DNA of 33,834 nt from Paracoccus sp. PAMC 22219 (GTDB lineage Bacteria; Pseudomonadota; Alphaproteobacteria; Rhodobacterales; Rhodobacteraceae): contig NZ_BBPH01000003.1 of NCBI RefSeq assembly GCF_000787695.1, positions 1 through 33,834 of the forward strand, in the 5' to 3' direction. Below the pieces are notes generated by a model that saw only the letters and a list, made by a program, of their open reading frames with translations, made no database searches and had not been told where the DNA came from. Below are positions 17,449 to 25,117 of this stretch, one piece after another (position 1 is the stretch's first letter; the number at the start of each line of letters is the position of its first letter). The position numbers and the translations under genes were made by a program.

Positions 17449-18182
17449 ATGAAAGCCGCGCTGCGGCTGTTCTATCCGCCGCAATGCCTGTCCTGCGGCG
17501 CGGGCGTGGCGGACGGGGGCGCGGGTGCCGTGCATCTGTGCGCCGATTGCTGGCCCGAGGCCAGCTTCATCACCGGCGCCTGCTGCGATTGCTGCGGCGC
17601 GCCGCTGCCCGATGACGGGTCGGGCGCGGACATGGTGCTGGTCTGCGACGACTGCCTGGGCGCGGTGCGGCCCTGGTCGCGGGGCGCGCGGCGATGGTCT
17701 ATGGCGGCACGGCGCGCAAGCTGATCCTGGCGCTGAAGCATGGCGACCGGCTGGACCTGGCCCCGCCCATGGCCGCCTGGCTGGCGCGGGCGGCGGCGCC
17801 GCTGGCGATGCCCGGCATGATCGTGGCCCCGGTGCCGTTGCACCTGCGCCGTCTGGCGAAACGCAAGTACAACCAGTCCGCGCAGGTGTCGGGCCGCGTG
17901 GCCCGCGCCCTGGGCCTGGATCACCAGGCCGATCTGCTGGTGCGGGTGCGTCACACGCAGGCGCAGGACCATCGCGGCGTGGCCGACCGCTATGCCAACC
18001 AGCAGGACGCGCTGGCCGTGCATCCGCGGCGCGCGGCGGGGCTGGCGGGGCGGCCGGTGATGCTGGTCGATGACGTGATGGCGTCGGGGGCCACGATCCA
18101 CGCGGCATCGCTGGCGCTGTTGCAGGCCGGATCGGGGCCGGTTTCGGTGGCGGTGCTGGCACGCGCGGTCAAGGATCACTAG
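17449..18182 (+). CDS. comF: ComF family phosphoribosyltransferase-like protein, frameshifted
   Basis: ComF proteins have an N-terminal zinc-ribbon-like part and a C-terminal phosphoribosyltransferase-fold domain, and take part in DNA uptake in competent species. Seen here: LFYPPQCLSCGAG and ACCDCCGAPLPDD with paired cysteines, VCDDCLGAVRPWSRG, then KLILALKHGDRLDLA, IVAPVPLHLRRLAKRKYNQS and the PRPP loop VMLVDDVMASGAT. The frame breaks at the GGGG run at 17681-17684; a fifth G restores RGRAAMVYGGTA and about 244 residues. ATG 17449 is chosen by family start; ATG 17416 is possible but overlaps the start codon of the divergent methyltransferase gene. The frame repair is inferred from conserved sequence on both sides. 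Confidence 0.87.
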
Positions 18183-18211
18183 ATAGAGGGCAGCCACCAA
18201 CAAGGACCGCC

Positions 18212-18469
18212 ATGACCATCGAGATCTATACCACCCGCACCTGCCCCTTCTGCATCCGCGCCAAGCAGCTTCTGGACCAGAAGGGCGCCTCCTATACGGA
18301 AATCGACGTCGGCGCTGATCCGGCGCTTCGCGACAAGATGACGAAACGCGCGGGCAAGCGCAGCGTGCCGCAGATCTTCGTGGGCACCACGCATGTCGGC
18401 GGCTGCGACGACCTGTACGCGCTGGAACGTTCGGGCAAGCTGGACCCGCTGCTCAAGGGCGCCGCCTGA
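18212..18469 (+). CDS. grxC: Glutaredoxin 3
   Basis: An 85-residue dithiol glutaredoxin that reduces disulfides using glutathione. The active site CPFC (residues 11-14) replaces the commoner CPYC. The cis-proline is in RSVPQIFVGTTHVGGCDDL, which also gives the glutathione-binding GGCDD. An AAGGA site lies before ATG 18212. Its stop overlaps the start of the nitrilase gene (TGATG), and comF ends 29 bases before, so comF, grxC, nitrilase and marR probably form one operon. Confidence 0.95.
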   Translation: MTIEIYTTRTCPFCIRAKQLLDQKGASYTEIDVGADPALRDKMTKRAGKRSVPQIFVGTTHVGGCDDLYALERSGKLDPLLKGAA

Positions 18470-19346
18470 TGGGCGCGCTGACCGTCGGGCTGATCCAGCT
18501 GACGGTCGGCGACGACCCGGCCGCGAACCTTGGCCCCACGACCGCCCTGATCCGCGAGGCCGCGGGCCGGGGCGCACGGCTTGTCCTGACGCCCGAGGCC
18601 ACGAACCTGCTGTCCCCCGACCGCGCGCGCCAGAAATCCCTGCTGCGCCCCGAGGATCAGGACGCCACCCTTGCCGCCCTGCGGGCCGAGGCGCAGGCGC
18701 TGGACATCTGGCTGCTGGTCGGGTCGCTGGCGCTGGCCAGCGGCGATGCGGACGGGCGGTTCGCGAACCGCAGCCTGCTGATCGCCCCCGACGGCACCAT
18801 CGCGGCGCGCTACGACAAGCTGCACATGTTTGACGTGACCATCAGCGACACCGAATCCTATCGCGAAAGCGCTGCCTATCGCCCCGGCGACCGGGCGGTC
18901 ACGGCCCCTGCGGCGGGGACGGTGCTGGGCATGACGGTCTGCTATGACCTGCGCTTTCCGCATCTGTACCGGACGCTGGCACAGGCGGGCGCGCGCATCC
19001 TGACCGTACCCTCGGCCTTCAACCCGGTGACGGGGGCCGCGCATTGGGAACCCCTGCTGCGCGCTCGCGCGATAGAGACTGGGTGCTTTGTGCTGGCGCC
19101 CGCGCAATGCGGAACGCATGCCGCGCCCACAGCCCCGACCGCCCCGCGCGGCGCAGCCACGGCCATTCGCTGGTCGTCGATCCTTGGGGCCGGGTGCTGG
19201 CCGATGGCGGGGACGATCCCGGCATCACCATTGCAACCCTTGACCTTTCGGCGGTGGATGAGGCACGGTCTCGCATTCCCTCGCTGTATCACGACAGGCC
19301 CTTTGCGGCCCCGGAAGGCCATGACGACACCTGTGCCCAACCCTGA
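18469..19346 (+). CDS. Carbon-nitrogen hydrolase (Nit family), frameshifted
   Basis: A nitrilase-superfamily amidase. The catalytic triad can be read as E43 in VLTPEATN, K117 in RYDKLHMFDV and C158 in MTVCYDLRFP. These fit the Nit1/Nit2-like branch, whose members repair deaminated glutathione or hydrolyse omega-amides; the grxC neighbour is consistent with glutathione chemistry, but this is inference. After FVLAPAQCGTHA the frame breaks at about 19142-19155; the proper ending continues one frame over as SHGHSLVVDPWGRVLADGGD and ITIATLDLSAVDEARSRIPS to a stop at 19346. One added base in the GC run restores RRSHGHS and about 292 residues. The unrepaired frame reads into marR and gives a false fusion. 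Confidence 0.87.
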
Positions 19347-19809
19347 CAAAGCCGCCGAAGGCCGGTCCACCGACCGGCTGGCCGCAAGCCTGTTCGCCGA
19401 AGTGCTGATCGCCGAACAGCTGTCGCGCAACCTGATCGGCAAGGCGCTGCCCAAGGGGATGCAGATCTCTCACTTCTCGGTGCTGAACCTGCTGGCCCAC
19501 GTGAACGAGGAACGCACCCCCGCCCAGCTTGCGGCAGCGTTCCACATCACCCGCGGCGCGATGACCAACACGCTGGCGCGGCTGGAATGGGCGGGCCATG
19601 TCCATATCCGCCCCGATTGGGACGATGCACGGCGCAAGTTCGTGTCGATCAGCACGGCGGGCCGGGCCGCGCGGGATCAGGCCATCGCGGGCTTCATGCC
19701 GCTGATCGCGGGCGTGGTCCGCGACATCGGCGCCGAGCGGGTGCGGGGCGCCCTGCCCGTCCTGCGCGAACTGCGCCTGCGGCTGGAGGCCGACCCGCCC
19801 AAGCCCTAG
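19321..19809 (+). CDS. MarR family transcriptional regulator
   Basis: A 162-residue winged-helix regulator. The DNA-binding part is seen as SHFSVLNLLAHVNEERTPAQ, then LAAAFHITRGAMTNTLARLE (recognition helix region) and HIRPDWDDARRKFVSIS (wing with the DxRxxxV-type motif). ATG 19321 is chosen because GGAAGG lies just before it and the product starts MTTPVPNPDKAAEG; this start is 26 bases inside the end of the nitrilase gene, once that gene's frame is repaired. Without the repair it looks fused to the nitrilase. Its targets are unknown. It faces ubiG across a hairpin that covers both gene ends. Confidence 0.88.
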   Translation: MTTPVPNPDKAAEGRSTDRLAASLFAEVLIAEQLSRNLIGKALPKGMQISHFSVLNLLAHVNEERTPAQLAAAFHITRGAMTNTLARLEWAGHVHIRPDWDDARRKFVSISTAGRAARDQAIAGFMPLIAGVVRDIGAERVRGALPVLRELRLRLEADPPKP

Positions 19810-19838
19810 GCGCGCCGAAACCCTAAGCCCGGCGCGCC
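19809..19838. terminator. Hairpin spanning the ends of convergent marR and ubiG
   Basis: GGCGCGCCG (19809-19817), a 12-base loop, and CGGCGCGCC (19830-19838) form a 9-bp stem. Both arms contain GGCGCGCC, itself a palindrome. The right arm is inside the last codons of ubiG and the left arm starts on the last base of the marR stop, so it can act in both directions. No T run is present. Confidence 0.55.
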
Positions 19839-20563
19839 GTCATGATATAGTTCACCGCCAGATCCCGGTCCGACATCGACCAGCCGAAGGTGATCGGGTT
19901 GAACACCATCCCCTTGCGGTCCGCGACCATCAGCCCCGCCGCCTGCGCCTGTGCGGCCAGTTCGTCCGGGGTGATGAAGCGCGCCCAGTCATGCGTGCCG
20001 CGCGGCAGCCAGCGCATGATCCATTCCGCCCCGATGATCGCGGCACCGAAACTGCGCGCGGTGCGGTTCAGCGTCGACAGGATAAGCAGCCCGCCCGGGC
20101 GCAGCAGGTCGTGGCAGGTCGCGACAAAGGCCGCGGGGTCGGCGACATGTTCGACGATCTCCAGCGCCAGCACCACGTCGAACCGTTCGCCCGCCGCCAC
20201 CAGCGCCTCGGCCGTGGTGGCGCGATAATCGATCGTCAGCCCCTGCTGATCCGCATGGGCCTGTGCCACGCCGATGTTCACCTGCGTCGCATCCGCGCCC
20301 ATCACGTCCGCGCCCAACCGCGCCATCGGTTCGCTGGCCAGCCCGCCGCCGCAGCCGATGTCCAGCACCCGCAGCCCGTCAAACGGCCTCAGGCTGCGCC
20401 GGTCGCGCCCGTATTCGGCGGCGATCTGGTCGCGGATGTAATCCAGCCGCAGCGGGTTCATCAGGTGCAGGGGGCGGAACTTGCCGTTGGGGTCCCACCA
20501 TTCGGCGGCCATCGCCTCGAACTTGGCGATCTCGGCTTGGTCGATGCTGCTGGGGGTGCTCAT
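19823..20563 (-). CDS. ubiG: Bifunctional ubiquinone O-methyltransferase UbiG
   Basis: Performs both O-methylations in ubiquinone synthesis. The 246-residue protein has [35 protein letters not shown], the SAM motif [20 protein letters not shown] and [10 protein letters not shown], then [10 protein letters not shown], all usual for UbiG, and ends [19 protein letters not shown] 20563 is chosen by family N-terminus ([20 protein letters not shown]); the frame is open 72 bases further upstream. An AAGGA lies about ten bases before the ATG. It diverges from the proline iminopeptidase gene with 51 bases between starts. Confidence 0.95.
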   Translation of the reverse strand: MSTPSSIDQAEIAKFEAMAAEWWDPNGKFRPLHLMNPLRLDYIRDQIAAEYGRDRRSLRPFDGLRVLDIGCGGGLASEPMARLGADVMGADATQVNIGVAQAHADQQGLTIDYRATTAEALVAAGERFDVVLALEIVEHVADPAAFVATCHDLLRPGGLLILSTLNRTARSFGAAIIGAEWIMRWLPRGTHDWARFITPDELAAQAQAAGLMVADRKGMVFNPITFGWSMSDRDLAVNYIMTARRA

Positions 20564-20614
20564 TGGGGGGCGGTCCTTCTGGCGGGCGGCGTTGTCTGTG
20601 CTTATAGTGGCAGG

Positions 20615-21607
20615 ATGGACCGATTGGCAGGACAAATCTCCGCGTCACATGGCCGCCTTCACCCGGCGGTCGAACCCTTTGCCCGCCACGAGATCGACGT
20701 GGGCGACGGCCACATCCTGTATGCCGAGGAATGCGGCAACCCCCAGGGGCGGCCCGTCCTGGTGCTGCATGGCGGCCCCGGCGGCGGCTGCAGCCCCTAC
20801 ATGCGGCGCTTTTTCGATCCCGAGCATTTCCGCGTCGTGCTGTTCGACCAGCGCGGCTGCGGGCGGTCGCGGCCCACCGCGTCGGTGCAGGCCAACACCA
20901 CCGCGCATCTGATCGACGACATCGCCCTGATCCGCGCCCGGCTTGGCATCGACCGCTGGCTGCTGTTCGGGGGCAGCTGGGGGGCCACGCTGGCCTTGGC
21001 CTATGCGCAGGCGCATCCGGACCATGTCACGGGGCTGGTGCTGCGCGGGGTGTTCCTGGGGATGCGGTCCGAACTGGACTGGTTCTATGGCGGCGGCGCG
21101 GCGCGGTTCTTTCCCGACCTGTGGGAGCGGTTCCAGGAACCCATCCCCGAATCCGAACGCCACGACATGATCGCGGCCTATCACCGGCGGCTTTTCGACG
21201 ACGACCTGGGCCGCCAGGCGCGATTCGCGCAGCCCTGGCTGATGTGGGAAAACGCGCTGGCCGGGTTGCAGTCGCAGGCCGCGGGCCATGCCCCGGCCGA
21301 TTACGCCCGCGCCTTTGCCCGGCTGGAGAATCACTATTTCAGCAACGGCTGTTTCCTGGACGAGGGGCAGCTGCTGCGCGACCGCGCGCGGATCGAGCAC
21401 CTGCCGGCGATCATCGTGCAGGGCCGCTATGACATGGTCTGCCCGCCCGCCAGCGCGCACCGGCTGGCCCAGGGCTGGGACCGGGCCGAACTGCGGCTGG
21501 TCCCGGCATCGGGCCACGCCCTGTCCGAACCCCGCATCACCGCCGAACTGGCCGCCGTCATGGACGGCATCCGCGACGAGGACCGCAGCCGGAGGGCGCC
21601 CCGATGA
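20615..21607 (+). CDS. pip: Proline iminopeptidase (alpha/beta hydrolase, S33)
   Basis: Releases N-terminal proline from peptides. The 330-residue protein has the oxyanion-hole motif [12 protein letters not shown] (residues 50-61), [11 protein letters not shown], the nucleophile S121 in [10 protein letters not shown], the aspartate in [10 protein letters not shown] and the histidine in ASGHALSEP, which complete the triad. [11 protein letters not shown] and [12 protein letters not shown] are typical of prolyl iminopeptidases. ATG 20615 is chosen because the family-like sequence begins soon after it; the frame is open far upstream only as antisense to ubiG. tspO follows with a 4-base overlap (ATGA). 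Confidence 0.93.
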   Translation: MDRLAGQISASHGRLHPAVEPFARHEIDVGDGHILYAEECGNPQGRPVLVLHGGPGGGCSPYMRRFFDPEHFRVVLFDQRGCGRSRPTASVQANTTAHLIDDIALIRARLGIDRWLLFGGSWGATLALAYAQAHPDHVTGLVLRGVFLGMRSELDWFYGGGAARFFPDLWERFQEPIPESERHDMIAAYHRRLFDDDLGRQARFAQPWLMWENALAGLQSQAAGHAPADYARAFARLENHYFSNGCFLDEGQLLRDRARIEHLPAIIVQGRYDMVCPPASAHRLAQGWDRAELRLVPASGHALSEPRITAELAAVMDGIRDEDRSRRAPR

Positions 21608-22068
21608 TCCTTTTCCCGATCTTCCTGCTGGCCAGCGTGGCCGCCGCCGCGACCGGCATCATCTTCAAGCCCGGACCGTGGTACGACGGGCTGCGCAAGC
21701 CCGGCTTCACCCCGCCGAAATGGGCCTTTCCCGTGGCCTGGACGATCATCTACCTGCTGTCGGCCTGGGCCGCGACGCGGGTGGCGGGCCTGCCCGGCGC
21801 GGGGCCCGCGCTGGCGCTGTGGTCGGCGCAGATCGCGCTGAACACGCTGTGGACGCCGGTCTTCTTCGGGGCGCGGCAGATGGCGACGGGCATGGTCATC
21901 ATCGCCACGCTGCTGGTGACGGTCGCGGCCATGACGGTGGCCTTCTGGTCGCTGGACTGGCGGGCGGGGGCGATGCTGTTGCCCTATCTGGCATGGCTGG
22001 GCGTCGCGTCGGGGCTGAACTGGCGCATCTGGCGCGACAACCCTGCGGTGCCGGGGCCCGCCGCCTAA
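21604..22068 (+). CDS. tspO: TspO/MBR family membrane protein
   Basis: A 154-residue protein with five hydrophobic helices. The family motifs are KPGFTPPKWAFPVAWTIIYL (about residues 37-56), AQIALNTLWTPVFFG, and LPYLAWLGVASGLNWRIWRD near the C-terminus. TspO binds tetrapyrroles and cholesterol-like ligands in the outer or mitochondrial membrane; in Rhodobacter it represses photosynthesis genes at high oxygen. Its position directly behind a peptidase gene with overlapping start suggests cotranscription, not a shared pathway. The role in this organism is not shown by the sequence. Confidence 0.94.
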   Translation: MILFPIFLLASVAAAATGIIFKPGPWYDGLRKPGFTPPKWAFPVAWTIIYLLSAWAATRVAGLPGAGPALALWSAQIALNTLWTPVFFGARQMATGMVIIATLLVTVAAMTVAFWSLDWRAGAMLLPYLAWLGVASGLNWRIWRDNPAVPGPAA

Positions 22069-22074
22069 GATTGC

Positions 22075-22103
22075 TTGCATCCGCGACCGTGTCCGGCTAT
22101 AGG
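22075..22103 (+). promoter_or_regulatory. Vegetative promoter of the rimP-nusA-infB operon
   Basis: TTGCAT (22075-22080), a 17-base spacer, and TATAGG (22098-22103): a good housekeeping promoter with ideal spacing, beginning 7 bases after the tspO stop. Transcription would start near 22110 and give a leader of about 90 bases before rimP. Confidence 0.7.
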
Positions 22104-22109
22104 ACCGAT

Positions 22110-22180
22110 CAACAGCGGTGCAGGCGTCCAAACCCTGCCCACCGGAACTTCCGCATGGGGCCCGCTGACGGCCCCTTTTT
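22110..22180 (+). ncRNA. rimP leader with terminator-type attenuator
   Basis: The leader ends in GGGGCC (22157-22162), a 7-base loop, GGCCCC (22170-22175) and five T (22176-22180): a textbook intrinsic terminator placed before the rimP start, not after a gene. Upstream, GCAGG (22120-22124) can pair with CCTGC (22134-22138). This matches the rimP leader motif, a predicted alphaproteobacterial attenuator upstream of rimP-nusA-infB, known to me from Rfam. It would let cells tune the operon by read-through; NusA, encoded downstream, itself affects termination. Confidence 0.72.
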
Positions 22181-22198
22181 CCTGTCCAAGAGGATCTG

Positions 22199-22831
22199 AT
22201 GTCCGACGATCTGCCCGTCACGAACGACCTGATCGCCAAGACCGCGATCGACCGCCGCCTGGCCGAGATCATCACCCCGGTGATCGAGGATCTGGGCTAT
22301 GAGCTGGTGCGCGTCCGCCTGCAGGGCGGCAAGACCGCCACGCTGCAGATCATGGCCGACCGACCCGAGGGCGGCATCAACGTCGACGATTGCGCCCAGA
22401 TCTCGACCGCGGTCAGCGCGTCGCTGGATGTCGAGGACCCGATCGAGGACAACTATCACCTCGAGGTGTCCAGCCCCGGCATCGACCGCCCCCTGACCCG
22501 CCTGAAGGATTTCGTGTCCTTCGAGGGCTACGAGGCGCGTCTGGACCTGAACCAGGCCATCGACGGGCGCAAGAAATTCAAGGGCCTGCTGGCCGGCGTC
22601 GAGGGCACCGAGGTGCTGATCAACATCGAGGACCAGGGCCAGACCCACACGATCGGACTGGAGTTCGACCTGCTGTCGGACGCGAAGCTGGTCCTGACGG
22701 ACGAGCTGATCAAGGAAATGCTGCGTCAGAAGAAGGAAGCCGGGGTCGAGATCGACAACCTGGACGAAACCGCCTTCGACGAGATCGAAACCGATGATGA
22801 CGGCGCCACCGCCGCGCAACCCAAGGAGTGA
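22199..22831 (+). CDS. rimP: Ribosome maturation factor RimP
   Basis: Needed to mature the 30S subunit. The 210-residue protein shows the RimP hallmarks: [40 protein letters not shown] and [20 protein letters not shown] (the SSPGIDRPL motif), followed by an SH3-like C-terminal domain and an acidic tail ([14 protein letters not shown]). ATG 22199 has an AGAGGA site upstream, which lies just after the attenuator hairpin. The gene ends 3 bases before the nusA start. It is first in the operon rimP-nusA-ylxR-infB. Confidence 0.96.
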   Translation: MSDDLPVTNDLIAKTAIDRRLAEIITPVIEDLGYELVRVRLQGGKTATLQIMADRPEGGINVDDCAQISTAVSASLDVEDPIEDNYHLEVSSPGIDRPLTRLKDFVSFEGYEARLDLNQAIDGRKKFKGLLAGVEGTEVLINIEDQGQTHTIGLEFDLLSDAKLVLTDELIKEMLRQKKEAGVEIDNLDETAFDEIETDDDGATAAQPKE

Positions 22832-22834
22832 GTG

Positions 22835-24460
22835 ATGGCGATCACCTCTGCCAACCAGCTTGAACTGCTGCAGACGGCCGAAGCCGTCGCCCGCGAGAAG
22901 ATGATCGAGCCCGAGCTGGTCATCGAAGCGATGGAAGACAGCCTGGCCCGCGCCGCCAAGTCCCGCTACGGCGCCGAGATGGACATCCGGGTCAAGATCG
23001 ACCGCAAGACCGGCAATGCCAGCTTCACCCGCGTGCGCACGGTCGTGGCCGACGACGCCGTCGAGAACTATCAGGCCGAGGTCACGGTCGAGCAGGCGAA
23101 ACCCTATCTGGACAACCCCCAGATCGGCGACGAGATCATCGACCAGGTCCCGCCCGTGGAACTGGGCCGCATCGCCGCGCAATCCGCCAAGCAGGTGATC
23201 CTGCAGCGCGTCCGCGAGGCAGAGCGCGACCGCCAGTACGAGGAATTCAAGGATCGCGCCGGCACCATCATCAACGGTGTCGTCAAGCGCGAGGAATACG
23301 GCAACATCATCGTCGATGTGGGCCGCGGAGAGGCGATCCTGCGCCGCAACGAGAAGATCGGCCGCGAAAGCTATCGCCCGAACGACCGGATCCGCGCCTA
23401 TATCAAGGACGTGCGCCGCGAGACGCGCGGACCGCAGATCTTCCTGTCGCGCACCGATCCGCAGTTCATGGCCGAGCTGTTCAAGATGGAAGTCCCCGAG
23501 ATCTATGACGGCGTGATCGAGATCAAGGCCGTTGCCCGCGACCCCGGTTCGCGCGCCAAGATCGCCGTGATCAGCCATGACAGCAGCATCGACCCGGTCG
23601 GCGCCTGCGTCGGCATGCGCGGCAGCCGCGTGCAGGCCGTCGTCGGCGAACTGCAGGGTGAAAAGATCGACATCATCCCGTGGAACGAGGATCAGGCCAC
23701 CTTCCTGGTCAACGCCCTGCAGCCCGCCGAGGTCAGCAAGGTCGTGTTCGACGAGGAGGCCAACAAGATCGAGGTCGTCGTCCCCGACGAGCAGCTGTCG
23801 CTGGCCATCGGCCGTCGCGGTCAGAACGTGCGTCTGGCCAGCCAGCTGACCGGCCTGGACATCGACATCCTGACCGACGAGGAGGAATCCAAGCGTCGCC
23901 AGGCAGAGTTCAACTCCCGCACCGCGCTGTTCATGGAACAGCTGGACCTGGACGAGTTCTTCGCCCAGCTGCTGGTGGCCGAAGGGTTCACCAACCTGGA
24001 GGAGGTCGCCTATGTCGACCAGGACGAGCTGCTGACGATCGACGGGGTCGATGCCGACACCGCCGCCGAGCTGCAGGCCCGTGCCCGCGACGTGCTGGAG
24101 GCCAAGAACAAGGCCGCCCTGGACGCCGCGCGTGCCTTGGGCGCCGAGGACAGCCTCATTGAATTCGAGGGTCTCACTCCCCAGATGGTAGAGGCGCTGG
24201 CCAAGGACGACGTCAAGACGCTGGAAGATTTCGCGACCTGCGCGGACTGGGAACTGGCCGGTGGCTGGACCACCGTCAACGGCGCCCGCGTCAAGGACGA
24301 AGGCCTGCTGGAACCCTATGGCGTGTCGCTGGAAGATGCCCAGACCATGGTCATGACCGCGCGCGTCATGCTGGGCTGGGTCGACCCGACCGAAATGGAC
24401 GGCACGGACGCGGAAGACGACCTGCAGGACGATGACGACAACGAGGAGGCCGGGGCCTGA
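22835..24460 (+). CDS. nusA: Transcription termination/antitermination factor NusA
   Basis: NusA binds RNA polymerase and modulates pausing, termination and antitermination. In its 541 residues, the N-terminal polymerase-binding domain (about 1-130) is followed by an S1 domain ([20 protein letters not shown]), KH domains with [20 protein letters not shown] and [18 protein letters not shown], and C-terminal helical repeats with [20 protein letters not shown]. It ends in an acidic tail ([10 protein letters not shown]). ATG 22835 has AAGGAG before it; a GTG three bases upstream is an alternative. It is second in the operon. Confidence 0.97.
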   Translation: MAITSANQLELLQTAEAVAREKMIEPELVIEAMEDSLARAAKSRYGAEMDIRVKIDRKTGNASFTRVRTVVADDAVENYQAEVTVEQAKPYLDNPQIGDEIIDQVPPVELGRIAAQSAKQVILQRVREAERDRQYEEFKDRAGTIINGVVKREEYGNIIVDVGRGEAILRRNEKIGRESYRPNDRIRAYIKDVRRETRGPQIFLSRTDPQFMAELFKMEVPEIYDGVIEIKAVARDPGSRAKIAVISHDSSIDPVGACVGMRGSRVQAVVGELQGEKIDIIPWNEDQATFLVNALQPAEVSKVVFDEEANKIEVVVPDEQLSLAIGRRGQNVRLASQLTGLDIDILTDEEESKRRQAEFNSRTALFMEQLDLDEFFAQLLVAEGFTNLEEVAYVDQDELLTIDGVDADTAAELQARARDVLEAKNKAALDAARALGAEDSLIEFEGLTPQMVEALAKDDVKTLEDFATCADWELAGGWTTVNGARVKDEGLLEPYGVSLEDAQTMVMTARVMLGWVDPTEMDGTDAEDDLQDDDDNEEAGA

Positions 24461-24482
24461 TCGCCCCGGATCGGAACACAGA

Positions 24483-25106
24483 TTGAGCCGTGGTGGACAT
24501 GACAAGGACCGGGACGACGACCCGGAACGCCGGTGCATCGCCACCGGCGAGGTGCAACCCAAGCGGGGGCTGATCCGTTTCGTGATCGGCCCCGACGGGC
24601 AGGTCGTGCCGGATCTGGCGGAAAAGCTGCCCGGTCGCGGCATCTGGGTCGCCGCCGACAAGGCGGCCCTGAACAAGGCGGTGACCAAGGGACTGTTTTC
24701 CCGCGCCGCCAAGGCGCCGGTCCAGGCCGCCCCCGACCTGGCCGACCTGGTCGAGGCGGGCGTGGCCCGCAGACTGGTCGATCTGGTGTCGCTGACGCGG
24801 AAATCGGGCCGCGCGGTGGCGGGGTTCGAAAAGGTCAAGGGCTGGCTGGCCGAGGGGCGCGCAAAGGTGCTGCTGCAGGCCAGCGACGGCTCGGAACGCG
24901 GCAAGGGCAAGCTGTGGACGCCGACCGGCGGACGCTGGTTCGGTTGCCTGACCGCATCAGAATTGGGTTTGTCCTTTGGGCGCAGTCATGTCATACACGG
25001 CGCGCTTGCGAAGGGTGGCCTGACGGACAAGGTGATCTTGGAAGCCGGCAGACTAACGGGTCTGCGCGGGCATGACGACGGCAATACGGCCGTCGGGAAG
25101 GAATGA
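24483..25106 (+). CDS. RNA-binding protein, YlxR (DUF448) plus L7Ae-like domain
   Basis: A 207-residue protein joining a YlxR/DUF448 domain (ERRCIATGEVQPKRGLIRFV, LPGRGIWVAADKAALNKAV) to an L7Ae-like domain (LVSLTRKSGRAVAGFEKVKG, EGRAKVLLQASDGSERG). The fusion is usual in alphaproteobacteria, between nusA and infB. The exact role is unknown; RNA binding is inferred from the folds. The start is set at TTG 24483, because homologues begin about there with SRGG.DKDR-like sequence and GGATCGGAA lies before it; the frame also has an ATG at 24432 inside nusA. Its stop overlaps an ATG of infB. Confidence 0.88.
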   Translation: MSRGGHDKDRDDDPERRCIATGEVQPKRGLIRFVIGPDGQVVPDLAEKLPGRGIWVAADKAALNKAVTKGLFSRAAKAPVQAAPDLADLVEAGVARRLVDLVSLTRKSGRAVAGFEKVKGWLAEGRAKVLLQASDGSERGKGKLWTPTGGRWFGCLTASELGLSFGRSHVIHGALAKGGLTDKVILEAGRLTGLRGHDDGNTAVGKE

Positions 25107-25117
25107 AGACGCAGATG

